A stretch of 64,000 nt of DNA from Streptomyces sp. NBC_01428. GTDB lineage: Bacteria > Actinomycetota > Actinomycetes > Streptomycetales > Streptomycetaceae. The DNA lies in assembly GCF_036231965.1 (NCBI RefSeq), contig NZ_CP109499.1, forward strand, positions 868,001 to 932,000, given 5' to 3'. Below, piece by piece: positions 18,029 to 27,131 of the stretch; position 1 is the stretch's first letter, and every line of letters starts with the position of its first letter. The notes beneath the pieces are model-generated. The model was not told the origin of the DNA and searched no databases. It worked only from the letters and a program-made list of their open reading frames with translations. The position numbers were made by a program, and so were the translations under genes.

Positions 18029-18376
18029 CTACCCGGCCGGCAGCGCCTCCCGCATCGCCTTCGCCGTGACCGCCGGGTCGTACCCCTCGGGGACACCCGG
18101 GACGAGGATGATGTCCCCCTCGATGTGCCGCGAGCGCAGCGGAGCGATCTCCCGGTACGCCGGCGACTCCCACCAGGCGCGCGCCTCGGCCATGCCGGGG
18201 AAACCGATCACCACGACGTGACCGGGCCAGCCGCCCTCCACCACCTCGTGCTGCGCGCCGTGCACGAGGAAACCGCCGCCGTAGGGCTCGAAGGTGGCGC
18301 CGATCCGCTCGATGTAGGCGGCAATCTCAGGGTGCGGGTCGGCTTCGCGCAAGTGGGCTATGGCGTACGCGGTCAT
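18029..18376 (-). CDS. DUF1330 family protein
   Basis: The 115-residue cytoplasmic protein has the dimeric ferredoxin-like DUF1330 pattern: start MTAYAIAHLR, central IGATFEPYGGGFLVHG, then GHVVVIGFPGMAEARAWW and YREIAPLRSRHIEGDIILVPG. Family members are small alpha-beta barrels of unclear enzymatic role. The ATG at 18376 has AAGGACG upstream. The next minus-strand gene starts 195 bp away, so co-transcription is possible but not shown. Confidence 0.85.
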   Translation of the reverse strand: MTAYAIAHLREADPHPEIAAYIERIGATFEPYGGGFLVHGAQHEVVEGGWPGHVVVIGFPGMAEARAWWESPAYREIAPLRSRHIEGDIILVPGVPEGYDPAVTAKAMREALPAG

Positions 18377-18570
18377 GGTTGCGTCCTTCCGGCCGTTCGG
18401 GCTCCGTCGGGAACGACGTTGCCAGCCGCGCGACGTGGAGTCGATTACCCGAGAGGTAAGGCCCAGGGGTAAGGGCGGCGGAACCGGCCGGGCAGGACCG
18501 CTCGGGGAGCGCCCGCGTTCGGTGGGCCCGGGGACACGGGCCCCTGCCGGACGCCGACGTGGTCCCCAGT

Positions 18571-18999
18571 TCAGGCCAGTCGTGCCGGGCAGCCGTGGAA
18601 GCCCCTCACCCACCAGGCGCCGTCCGACGCGGAGAGCACCCAGCTGTCCAGGGCGTGCGACTCCTCGCGCGGCTCGTCCTCCCCGGCGAGGACGACGGAC
18701 CTCGTGCAGATCACGAGCGCGGTGTCCTCGCCGGGGAAGCGGACGCTCTGGACCTCGTTGAGTGCGCGGGAGCCCTTGAGCGGGCCCGCGAACGCGGCCG
18801 CCATGGCGGTGCGCAGTTCCTCCCGGTCGTGCCGGAACGTGCCGGGAAGCAGGACGGTCGCGTCGGGGGCGTACGGCTCCACGAACGCGTCCGCGTCGTT
18901 CGCCTCCCAGGCGGCATAGACACCGTCGATGACGGCACGGACGGCGTGCTCGGCCTCTCGGTCCGCCGTCGGAGCGGTGAGGGCCTCGGTGCTGGTCAT
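18571..18999 (-). CDS. SgcJ/EcaC-type SnoaL-like protein
   Basis: The 142-residue protein has a cone-shaped NTF2/SnoaL fold: N-terminal helix AVRAVIDGVYAAWEANDADAF, strand YAPDATVLLPG, FRHDREELRTAMAAAFAGP, and the C-terminal strands ALVICTRSVVLAG and DGAWWVRGFHGCP. This matches the SgcJ/EcaC family. No catalytic residues can be assigned. The ATG at 18999 has AAGGGAAG upstream. It lies divergent from the large GH2 enzyme. Confidence 0.8.
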   Translation of the reverse strand: MTSTEALTAPTADREAEHAVRAVIDGVYAAWEANDADAFVEPYAPDATVLLPGTFRHDREELRTAMAAAFAGPLKGSRALNEVQSVRFPGEDTALVICTRSVVLAGEDEPREESHALDSWVLSASDGAWWVRGFHGCPARLA

Positions 19000-19417
19000 G
19001 GTCTTCCCTTTCGCCGTGAACGTGTTCGGCTGTACAGACCGGGCAGGGCGGCGAAAGGAATCGGGGGCGCGGACTTCCTGGAGTTGGCCTCGGTCGGGCG
19101 AGCGTGCCCGGGATCGTGAGGGCGCCCAGGAGGACGCGGGGCTGAAGCAGGAGTCACGCGCCACTCCGGCGGCTGCCTGGCCGAAACCAGCGCAGAGAAC
19201 GGTGCCCACTCCGCCTCGTTCCGCTCCCCTCGACCGTCCCCCACGAGGTGCAAGTCCTCCCGCTTCGGGGGCGGTCGACGTCACGACTCTTGACAGGAAC
19301 CCTCACGCGTCACACTCTTTGGCAACGTTGTCATTCACCTTGACAACGTTGCCATGCCCCAAGCCGCCCCTTTCCTGTGCTCCTCAAGCGCCACCCGTGT
19401 GATTGGACAACCCGCTG
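19000..19417. promoter_or_regulatory. GH2 promoter with tandem CAACGTTG operators
   Basis: In this 418-bp spacer a TTGACA -35 hexamer (19290-19295) with a weak CACTCT -10 (19313-19318) is followed at once by two inverted-repeat boxes, GGCAACGTTGTC (19321-19332) and GACAACGTTGCC (19342-19353), start-to-start 21 bp. The boxes are LacI-family in type (central CG palindrome) and would block the promoter. The remaining spacer shows no gene. Confidence 0.7.
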
Positions 19418-22400
19418 ATGGCTCAGCCGAATCCGCCGCACTCCCCCTCCCGACGATCGATCGTCCTCACCGGCTCGACGCTGCTGGCCGGATTCGGCCT
19501 GGGTGGCGCGTTGCCCGGTACCGCCGTGGCCGCCGGGCGCCAGGGCCCCGTCGTCGCGCAGGGGTCCGAGGACGAACTCGCCGTCTACCGGCCGGTGACC
19601 GTCTCGTCCACCGACTACGCCCCCACGCCCGGGGAGTTCGTCGTCGACCGGGTCGCCTCCCCCGGCGTGCGGGGCACCGGATGGCGGGCGGGGGGCGGCG
19701 ACCCGCAGTGGATCTCGGTCGATCTCCAGGCGGACTGCCGCGTCACCTGGATCCGGCTGACCTTCGAAGCGGACGCGAGCGACCCGGTGTTCACGCCTCC
19801 GGCGACCGGGAACTGGGCCGACGGCACCACGGGCAAGGAGATCCTCTCCAGCTACGCGGTCGACTTCGTGGTCGAGACGTCCCGTGACCACACGTCGTGG
19901 ACCAGCGTGTACCGCACGACGGCCGGAACCGGTGGCGTCGTCGACATCCAGTTGCCGAAGCCGACCACGGCGCGCTGGGTGCGGCTGACCTCTCGCAAGC
20001 GGTCCAGCCCCAACCCCCTGGGCGTCAACGGCTTCGAGGTGTTCGGCTCCGCTCAGGGGCGCCGCCCGTCGGCCACCGGGTGGACGGACTGGGGCACGCA
20101 CGCCGGGCACGCCCCGGCGCTGAAGACGGCCGGTGACGGCACGGTGCCGCTGGAGTCCGGCTGGACGCTCACCATGGACGACTGGGCCAAGGGCGACGGC
20201 GCGGCGCTGTCGAGGACCGACGTGGACACCCGGACCTGGCTGCCGGCCACGGTGCCAGGGACCGTCCTCGCGTCCCTCGTGGACCAGGGCAAGCTGCCGG
20301 ACCCGGTCTCCGGCCTGAACAACCTGCACATCCCCGAGGCCCTCTCCCGTCACTCCTGGTGGTACAAGCGGGACTTCGAGCTGCCGCGCGGCCTGCGGAC
20401 GGGCGCCGGGCGCCGGATCTGGCTGGAGTTCGACGGCATCAACCACCGGGCCGACATCTGGCTCAACGGGAAGCAGGTGGGCGACCTGCTGTACCCGTTC
20501 GCCCGCTCGGCCCACGACGTGACGAAGCTCCTGGAGACCCGGGGCGAGAACGCGCTGGCGGTGAAGATCACGCCGATGCCCGTGCCCGGCAGCCCCGGTG
20601 ACAAGGGACCCGCCGGTGAGGCCTGGGTCGATGCCGGCGCCAACCAGATGAACCTCAACTCCCCCACGTATCTGGCTTCTTCGGGCTGGGACTGGATGCC
20701 GGCCGTCCGCGACCGGGTCGCCGGCATCTGGAACCACGTGCGCCTGAGATCCACCGGGCAGGTCGTGATCGGTGACCCCCGGGTGGACACCGTCCTGCCG
20801 GATCTCCCCGACACCTCGACGGCCGAACTGACCATCGTCGTGCCGGTCCGCAACGCCGACAGCGCCGACCACAAGGCGACCGTCACCGCGGCGTTCGGCT
20901 CCGTACGCGTCTCCCGCACCGTCACGGTCCCGGCGGGCCGGAGCGTCGACGTCGTGTTCGCCCCCGACGCCTTCAGCGGGCTGCGGCTGCGCAACCCCGA
21001 GCTGTGGTGGCCCAACGGGCTCGGCAGCGCGCGTCTGCACGACCTGACGCTGGTCGCGGTGGTGGACGGCTCCGAGAGCGACCGGCGCGAAACCCGCTTC
21101 GGCATACGTCAGTTCGGCTACGAGTACGACGTGCCGCTCCCCTTCGTCGCCTCCGGTGACGCGTACACCCAGTCCGTGGACGTGGGCGCGCAGCAGGCCC
21201 GGCACGTCCGCGTCCGCTGCCTGACCCGGGCGACCGACTGGGGCAGTTCGCTGTGGACGCTGTCCGTCTTCGACAGTGCCCGCCCGGGCACCGACCTCGC
21301 GCTGCACGCCGACGCCGCCGCGTCCACGACCGACGAGGACGGCCACGCGGCCGGCAACGTCACGGACGGCGACCCGGCCACCCGGTGGTCCTCGGCCTAC
21401 CAGGACGACCAGTGGATCCGGGTCGACCTGGGCGCCACGCAGTCCTTCGACCGCGTCGACCTGGTGTGGGAGCAGGCGTACGCGCGCACCTATGTGGTGC
21501 AGGTGTCCGCCGACGGCGACCAGTGGCGGGACGTGAAGTCCGTCGACAACACCGCCGTGCCACTGCCGTTCAACAGCGGTGACGCCAGCCTCCAGGTGGA
21601 GGAGTTCACCCCGCGCACGGCACGCTACGTGCGTATCAACTGCGGCGTACGCAACACGAGTTGGGGCATCTCTCTGTGGTCCCTCTCGGTGATCGACAGT
21701 GCCGAGCCGGGAACCGACCTCGCGCTGCGCAGGACGGCCACCGCCTCGACGCAGGAGTCCGATCACCCGGCCTCCGCCGCGACGGACGGCGACCCCGGCA
21801 CGCGCTGGTCCTCGGAGTACGCGGACCACCAGTGGCTCCGGGTCGACCTCGGCAGCGCACGGCGCTTCGACCGGGTGGCCATCGTGTGGGAGGCGGCCTA
21901 CCCGAAGACGTACACGATCCAGGTGTCGGACGACGGGGAGGCGTGGACCGACGTCACGTCGGTGACCAACACTCCCGAACCGCTGAAGATCAGCGTGAAC
22001 GGCGTCCGGGTTCTGGTGCGCGGCGGCAACTGGGGCTGGGACGAGCTGCTGCGCAGGATGCCCGCCGAGCGGATGGACGCGGCGGTGCGGATGCACCGCG
22101 ACATGAACTTCACCATGATCCGCAACTGGGTGGGGAGCAGCAACCGCGAGGAGTTCTTCGCCAGTTGTGACGAGCACGGGATCCTGGTGTGGAACGACTT
22201 CCCCAACGCCTGGGGTATGGATCCGCCGGACCACGACGCGTTCAACGCGACGGCGCGGGACACCGTACTGCGCTACCGCGTCCACCCGAGTGTGGTGGTC
22301 TGGTGCGGGGCCAACGAGGGCAATCCCCCGGCCGCCATCGACAAGGGCATGCGGGAGGCGGTCGAGCAGCAGGCTCCCGGCATCCTCTATCAGAACAACT

Positions 22401-23500
22401 CGGCCGGCGGCATCATCACGGGCGGTGGCCCCTACGGCTGGGTCGAGCCGGAGAAGTACTACGAGCCGTCGACGTACGGCAGCAGCAGTTTCGGCTTCCA
22501 CACCGAGATCGGTATGCCGGTCGTCTCCACGTCGGCGAGTCTGCGCAACATGACGGGCGACGAGCCGGAGTGGCCGATCCGCGGTGCGTGGTACTACCAC
22601 GACTGGAGCGAGCGCGGTAACCAGGCGCCGCAGAACTACAAGGCGGCCATCGAGACCCGGCTCGGTACGGCGACGGACCTCGACGACTTCGCGCGCAAGG
22701 CCCAGTTCGTCAACTACGAGAACACGCGGGCGATGTTCGAGGCGTGGAACGCGCATCTGTGGGACGACGCCAGTGGTCTCATGCTGTGGATGTCCCACCC
22801 CGCGTGGCACAGCACCGTGTGGCAGACCTACGACTACGACTTCGACGTCAACGGCACCTATTACGGGGCCCGTTCGGGCTGCGAACCCCTGCATGTGCAG
22901 GCGGATCCGCGGACCGGGCAGGTGATCGCGGTGAACCACACCAGCCGTGCGCTCAAGGGGGCGAAGGTCACCGCCCGTCTGTACGACCTGTCGGGCAGAC
23001 AGCTCGGGGCCACCCGTACGGCGGGCGTGGAGGTGGCCGCCGCGACCACGACCCGGGCCCTGACCGTCGGATGGACCGACGACCTGCCGGATCTGCATCT
23101 GCTGCGGCTGACCCTGGAGGACTCGGCGGGCCGCCCGCTGTCCGTCAATACGTACTGGCGTCAGCGGACCCCGGCCGCGCTGAAGGCGCTCAACTCGGCG
23201 CGGAAGGTCAAGCTGTCGGCTGCGGTCTCCCGTCTGTCGCAGGCGGGGGCGCGCCACGAGCTGACCGCCACGGTGCGCAACCGGGGCACGGCCGTCGCGG
23301 CGATGGTCCGGCTCTCGCTGCTGGACCGGACCGGCCGGGAGCGCGTCCTGCCGACGCTGTACAGCGACAACTACCTGTGGCTCCTGCCGGGAGAGTCCCG
23401 TCAGGTGACGCTGTCCTGGCCGGCGTCAGCTCTGGCGTCCGGCCGTCCGTCCCTGCAGGTGGAGGCGTACAACAGCGATCCGGTCCTGGCCCGGTCCTGA
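19418..23500 (+). CDS. Tat-exported GH2 glycoside hydrolase with F5/8C modules inserted before the barrel
   Basis: The protein has 1360 residues. In order: Tat signal SRRSIVLTG; an N-terminal F5/8C-like module (about 45-215); the GH2 sugar-binding domain (WWYKRDFELP, GINHRADIWLNGKQVG); the Ig-like domain ending FGIRQFGYEY; then two tandem F5/8C modules (about 577-855) with duplicated LWTLSVFDSA and LWSLSVIDSA ends; then the TIM barrel starting VNGVRVLVRGGNWGWDE, with acid/base Glu967 (CGANEGNPP) and nucleophile Glu1030 (FHTEIGMPV). Family relatives include beta-mannosidase-like and exo-glucosaminidase-like enzymes; the Glu rather than Asp acid/base argues against a typical CsxA. The ATG at 19418 lacks a clear ribosome site; TTG 19403 is the alternative. 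Confidence 0.85.
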   Translation: MAQPNPPHSPSRRSIVLTGSTLLAGFGLGGALPGTAVAAGRQGPVVAQGSEDELAVYRPVTVSSTDYAPTPGEFVVDRVASPGVRGTGWRAGGGDPQWISVDLQADCRVTWIRLTFEADASDPVFTPPATGNWADGTTGKEILSSYAVDFVVETSRDHTSWTSVYRTTAGTGGVVDIQLPKPTTARWVRLTSRKRSSPNPLGVNGFEVFGSAQGRRPSATGWTDWGTHAGHAPALKTAGDGTVPLESGWTLTMDDWAKGDGAALSRTDVDTRTWLPATVPGTVLASLVDQGKLPDPVSGLNNLHIPEALSRHSWWYKRDFELPRGLRTGAGRRIWLEFDGINHRADIWLNGKQVGDLLYPFARSAHDVTKLLETRGENALAVKITPMPVPGSPGDKGPAGEAWVDAGANQMNLNSPTYLASSGWDWMPAVRDRVAGIWNHVRLRSTGQVVIGDPRVDTVLPDLPDTSTAELTIVVPVRNADSADHKATVTAAFGSVRVSRTVTVPAGRSVDVVFAPDAFSGLRLRNPELWWPNGLGSARLHDLTLVAVVDGSESDRRETRFGIRQFGYEYDVPLPFVASGDAYTQSVDVGAQQARHVRVRCLTRATDWGSSLWTLSVFDSARPGTDLALHADAAASTTDEDGHAAGNVTDGDPATRWSSAYQDDQWIRVDLGATQSFDRVDLVWEQAYARTYVVQVSADGDQWRDVKSVDNTAVPLPFNSGDASLQVEEFTPRTARYVRINCGVRNTSWGISLWSLSVIDSAEPGTDLALRRTATASTQESDHPASAATDGDPGTRWSSEYADHQWLRVDLGSARRFDRVAIVWEAAYPKTYTIQVSDDGEAWTDVTSVTNTPEPLKISVNGVRVLVRGGNWGWDELLRRMPAERMDAAVRMHRDMNFTMIRNWVGSSNREEFFASCDEHGILVWNDFPNAWGMDPPDHDAFNATARDTVLRYRVHPSVVVWCGANEGNPPAAIDKGMREAVEQQAPGILYQNNSAGGIITGGGPYGWVEPEKYYEPSTYGSSSFGFHTEIGMPVVSTSASLRNMTGDEPEWPIRGAWYYHDWSERGNQAPQNYKAAIETRLGTATDLDDFARKAQFVNYENTRAMFEAWNAHLWDDASGLMLWMSHPAWHSTVWQTYDYDFDVNGTYYGARSGCEPLHVQADPRTGQVIAVNHTSRALKGAKVTARLYDLSGRQLGATRTAGVEVAAATTTRALTVGWTDDLPDLHLLRLTLEDSAGRPLSVNTYWRQRTPAALKALNSARKVKLSAAVSRLSQAGARHELTATVRNRGTAVAAMVRLSLLDRTGRERVLPTLYSDNYLWLLPGESRQVTLSWPASALASGRPSLQVEAYNSDPVLARS

Positions 23501-23675
23501 CCCCTGCGTCCGCTTTGCCCGCCCCACGGCTGCCTCGGCGTGCGTCGTCGCCGCTCAGGGGGTTGTCGTCACGGCGGTTGCCTGGTCTTCTGTACGCCCG
23601 GTGATCGGCAACGCGTCGCCTTCCCCTCGGCTGTTCCGGTCGGGGGGAAGGCGGCGTCGGCAGGAAGGGCGCGAC

Positions 23676-24497
23676 GTGGACTCGGTGGCGGGGCAGGATG
23701 TGCGGAGGCCGCTGCCCGACGGGCTCGGCACGGCGATACGCGGGACCGCCCGGGACATCGCCGCCCTGCTGGGTCCCGGGACCGACATGGGGCGACGGAT
23801 ACCCGGGGCGGAGTGGAACGTCGGCGAGGCGGCCGCGCATCTGGCGCTGGCCAACGCGTTGATGGCCGAGCTCGCGGCAGGGCAGGAGCGCCCCTACGGG
23901 GACGGCACGCCGCAGAGCCTCGCCGAGGCCAACGAGCGTTCCCTCGCGGACTTCGGGGAGCGGGAGCCGGTGCCGCTGGCCGCCATGATCGTCGAGCAGG
24001 CGGACGCCTGCCTGCGGGCGCTGGAGGAAGGGACCGCCGAGGGGCCCCTGGTCACCCCGCTCGGTCCGATGAGCTCCCAGGAGTTGGGCGCGTACCTGCT
24101 CACGCACATGCTCGGGCACGGCTACGACCTCGCCCGCGCCCTGGGCCGGCCGCACATGCTCGACCGCGCCCGGGTGGGCCTGACCATGCCGTTCATGCTC
24201 CGGGTGATGCCGCGGGTCGCCGACTCGTCCCGCATCACCGGCATGAACGCCCGCTACGGCGTACGGCTCTGGGGCGGCGGCGGGTTCGGCGTGGCCGTGT
24301 CCGACGGCGTGCTGTCCGTCGAGGAACGGCCGTCGGCCCGGCCGGACTGCACGATCCACATCGAGCCGGTCACGTTCCTCCTGATGGCGCTGGGCCGCCA
24401 GGGACAGGCCGGCCCCCTCGCGCGTGGCCGCATCCTCGTGAGGGGCCGCAGGCCGTGGCTCGCTCCCCGGTTCCCCGGCCTGTTCACCGCGCCCTGA
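23676..24497 (+). CDS. maleylpyruvate isomerase/DinB-type protein with SCP2-like C-terminus
   Basis: The 273-residue protein has an N-terminal four-helix DinB-like domain (IPGAEWNVGEAAAHLALAN, with His in the third helix region LLTHMLGHGYDLARALG). The C-terminal part (YGVRLWGGGGFGVAVSDG, ARPDCTIHIEPVTFLLMALG) looks like the SCP2 sterol-carrier-type domain found in mycothiol-dependent maleylpyruvate isomerase relatives. Metal-binding His residues (in AAHLAL and HMLGHGYD) are in place, so thiol (mycothiol) transferase chemistry is plausible. GTG 23676 follows AGGAAGG; the open frame upstream is non-conserved. It is convergent with the GH15 gene, 25 bp apart. Confidence 0.78.
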   Translation: MDSVAGQDVRRPLPDGLGTAIRGTARDIAALLGPGTDMGRRIPGAEWNVGEAAAHLALANALMAELAAGQERPYGDGTPQSLAEANERSLADFGEREPVPLAAMIVEQADACLRALEEGTAEGPLVTPLGPMSSQELGAYLLTHMLGHGYDLARALGRPHMLDRARVGLTMPFMLRVMPRVADSSRITGMNARYGVRLWGGGGFGVAVSDGVLSVEERPSARPDCTIHIEPVTFLLMALGRQGQAGPLARGRILVRGRRPWLAPRFPGLFTAP

Positions 24498-24522
24498 CGA
24501 CACCAGCCGTCGCTCGCGGCCG

Positions 24523-26403
24523 TCAGCCGAGCTTGCGGTCCAGGTTGAAGGCGGCGCTGATCAGGGCGAGATGGGTGAAGGCCTGGGGGAAGTTCCCGCT
24601 CTGCTCCCCGGTGTGGCCGATCTCCTCCGCGTACAGGCCGAGGTGGTTGGCGTACGTGAGCATCTTCTCGAAGGCGAGCCGGGCCTCGTCGATACGGCCC
24701 GCGCGGGTGAGCGCCTCGACGTACCAGAAGGAGCAGATCGAGAAGGTGCCCTCCTCGCCCTGAAGGCCGTCGGGGCTCGCCTGCGGGTCGTAGCGGTAGA
24801 CGAGCGAGTCGGAGACCAGGTCCTCGCCCAGCGCGTCGAGGGTGGCCAGCCACTTCGGGTCGGTCGGGGAGACGAACTTGGCGAGCGGCATCATCAGAAG
24901 GGACGCGTCGAGGATGTCGCTGTCCTCGTACTGGGTGAAGGCCCGGCGCACATCGGACCAGCCCCGGCTCATGATGCGCCGGTAGATGTCGTCGCGGGCG
25001 GTGCCCCAGCGGACGGTGTCGGCGGGCAGACCGCGGTGCTGGGCCAGCCGCATGGCCCGTTCGATGGCCACCCAGCACATCAGCCGGGAGTACAGGAACG
25101 CCTTGCGGCCGCCGCGGGTCTCCCACACACCCTCGTCCGGCTGGTCCCAGTTGTCGCACACCCAGTCGACGAGCGCGCTGATGCCGTCCCAGTGCGCGCT
25201 GGAGAGCGGCTGGCCCCACTTGTCGTACAGGTAGAGCGAGTCGACCAGGGCCCCGTAGATGTCGAGCTGGAGCTGGCCGACGGCGGCGTTGCCGACGCGC
25301 ACCGGGGCGGATCCCCGGTAGCCCTCCAGGTGCGGCAGTTCACGCTCGGGCAGGTCACGGCGCCCGTCGATGCCGTACATGATCTGGAGCGGACCGCCCG
25401 GCGCCGTCGTGTCGGGATCGTCGAGGCGTACGTGTTCGGAGAGGAAGGTCATGAACGCCTCGGCCTCCTCGGTGAAGCCGAGGCGCAGCATGGCGTACAC
25501 GCAGAAGGCGGCGTCGCGGATCCACACGTAGCGGTAGTCCCAGTTGCGCTCGCCGCCGATCTGCTCGGGCAGGCTGGTGGTGGGCGCGGCGATGATGGCG
25601 CCGGTCGGCGCGTACGTGAGCAGTTTCAGGGTGAGCGCCGACCGGTGCACCATCTCGCGCCAGCGCCCCTTGTACCGCGACCGGGAGAGCCAGCGCCGCC
25701 AGTAGGCCACGGTCGCGTTGAACTCCCGCTCGGCCTCGGCCACGGCGCAGAAGCGCGGCGGCACGTCGTCGTCGATCCGGTCGATCGCGAAGACCGCCGA
25801 CTCCCCCTCGCCCAGCTTGAACAGCGACCACACGTCCTGCCCGTCGGCCTCCAGGGGCACGGTCGACGTCAGCGCGAGCTTGAGCGCGGGCGAGTCGAAG
25901 ATCGCCTGGCCGTCGTCCAGGTGCAAGGTGTGCGGCACCGTGCCGTACTCGAAGCGGGGGGCGATCCGGGCGCGGAAGGGCAGTGTGCCGCGGACGCACA
26001 CCACGCGGCGGATCAGACGGTGCCGGTCGGCCTCGCGCGAGCCGTCCACGACCGGCATGAAGTCCTGGATCTCGCCCACTCCGCCGTCCGCGAAGAACCG
26101 GGTGATCAGGACGTTGGTGTCGGGAAAGTAGAACTGTTTCGCACGCGCGGGGACGTCGGCGGCGAGCTCGAAGCTTCCGCCACGGTCGGCGTCCAGGATC
26201 GACGCGAAGACACTGGGCGCGTCGAAGCGGCCGCAGCAGTACCAGTCGATGGTGCCGTCCGTGCCGACCAGGGCGGCGCTGCGCAGGTCGCCGATGAGTC
26301 CGTGCTCCGCGATGGGGAGATACCGGGGCGCGTCACCGCGGCGCCCGCCGGGCCCATTCCGCGGCCCCTCTCCCGCCCGGGCTCCAGGAGTCTCGTCCGC
26401 CAT
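24523..26403 (-). CDS. GH15 family glycoside hydrolase (glucoamylase/trehalase-like)
   Basis: The 626-residue cytoplasmic enzyme has the two-domain GH15 layout: an N-terminal beta-sandwich (YLPIAEHGLIGDLRSAALVG, GTIDWYCCGRFDAPSVFA) and an (alpha/alpha)6 barrel containing the signature GGERNWDYRYVWIRDAAF, then CDNWDQPDEGVWETRGG and ICSFWYVEALTRAG. Actinobacterial members with this start are glucoamylase-like or alpha,alpha-trehalases. There is no signal peptide, so it acts on intracellular glucans or trehalose. ATG 26403 is chosen because the in-frame ATG 12 nt upstream forms part of its GGAGG ribosome site. The membrane-protein gene lies 63 bp upstream on the same strand. Confidence 0.88.
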   Translation of the reverse strand: MADETPGARAGEGPRNGPGGRRGDAPRYLPIAEHGLIGDLRSAALVGTDGTIDWYCCGRFDAPSVFASILDADRGGSFELAADVPARAKQFYFPDTNVLITRFFADGGVGEIQDFMPVVDGSREADRHRLIRRVVCVRGTLPFRARIAPRFEYGTVPHTLHLDDGQAIFDSPALKLALTSTVPLEADGQDVWSLFKLGEGESAVFAIDRIDDDVPPRFCAVAEAEREFNATVAYWRRWLSRSRYKGRWREMVHRSALTLKLLTYAPTGAIIAAPTTSLPEQIGGERNWDYRYVWIRDAAFCVYAMLRLGFTEEAEAFMTFLSEHVRLDDPDTTAPGGPLQIMYGIDGRRDLPERELPHLEGYRGSAPVRVGNAAVGQLQLDIYGALVDSLYLYDKWGQPLSSAHWDGISALVDWVCDNWDQPDEGVWETRGGRKAFLYSRLMCWVAIERAMRLAQHRGLPADTVRWGTARDDIYRRIMSRGWSDVRRAFTQYEDSDILDASLLMMPLAKFVSPTDPKWLATLDALGEDLVSDSLVYRYDPQASPDGLQGEEGTFSICSFWYVEALTRAGRIDEARLAFEKMLTYANHLGLYAEEIGHTGEQSGNFPQAFTHLALISAAFNLDRKLG

Positions 26404-26466
26404 GCCGGCCTCCATAGAGGGTTGTGAACTGTGTGGGATCGCTGGGTCTTCGCCCAGGCCGCGCCG

Positions 26467-27006
26467 TCAGTCCTTGAGGACGACCTTGGCGCCCACGATG
26501 ATCAGGCCGAGTGCCAGGTTGACGAAGCCTTCGGCGAAGACCTGCCCCCGGGAGGCCCCGGCGCGGACGGCTCCCAGGCACGCCCACACGACCTGCTGGG
26601 CGACCGCCACGCCGAGGGCGAGCCACAGCCCGGTGTTCACGCTCATCCCGAACCAGCTGATGGCGACGGCCGCGGCGGGAAGGGCCGCGGCCTCGACGAT
26701 GGCCCACTCGTGCAGGCCGCTGCGGCGGATCTCCCGCCAGGACCAGGGCTGGCCGACGATCCTCTCCCCGGCCAGATGGGCGTAGACGTGCGTGGCCCAG
26801 AAGACCAGACCGGTGACGGTCAGCAGGAGAATGATCTCCAGACGCGGATGCGCGCCGCCGGATCCGACCGTGGCCACGACGGAGGCGGCCAGGATCGAGC
26901 CGTAGATGGCGCCCGCGTAGTCGGTTCGTCGGCTTGTCGACGTCTTCGGCGACCCTGACGGCTCGGTACGGCCCTCACCGAGGGGCGGGACACTGGAGCG
27001 GCTCAC
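26467..27006 (-). CDS. four-helix integral membrane protein
   Basis: The 179-residue protein has a polar N-terminal 30 residues, then about four hydrophobic helices (GSILAASVVATVG, LEIILLLTVTGLVFWATHVYA, IVEAAALPAAAVAISWFGM, LGLIIVGAKVVLKD). His and Trp residues lie near helix ends. I do not recognise the family with confidence; similar proteins are common in actinobacteria and are labelled integral membrane protein. The GTG at 27006 has a perfect TATCTT hexamer ending 6 nt upstream, so it is probably leaderless. It may be co-transcribed with the downstream GH15 gene. Confidence 0.68.
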   Translation of the reverse strand: MSRSSVPPLGEGRTEPSGSPKTSTSRRTDYAGAIYGSILAASVVATVGSGGAHPRLEIILLLTVTGLVFWATHVYAHLAGERIVGQPWSWREIRRSGLHEWAIVEAAALPAAAVAISWFGMSVNTGLWLALGVAVAQQVVWACLGAVRAGASRGQVFAEGFVNLALGLIIVGAKVVLKD

Positions 27007-27131
27007 CCTCTCAAGATATGGCCGGGTCTCCGGCGCTGCCCGACGAGCGCGAGGGCGCAGGGGCCCCGCCGGGGCCGGGCGGACGGGGATCGCCCCGCGG
27101 CCGGCCTCGGGGCCGGGCCACCTGGCCGGAC

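Noticed and set aside
19331..23257. A 1308-codon open frame on the minus strand opposite the GH2 gene
   Set aside because: It is the antisense shadow of a high-GC gene: Arg/Gly/Val-rich composition, no domains, no ribosome site; the plus strand has clear GH2 motifs.
24571..26427. 618-codon plus-strand frame opposite the GH15 gene
   Set aside because: Antisense shadow; the minus strand has the GH15 signature and a proper start.
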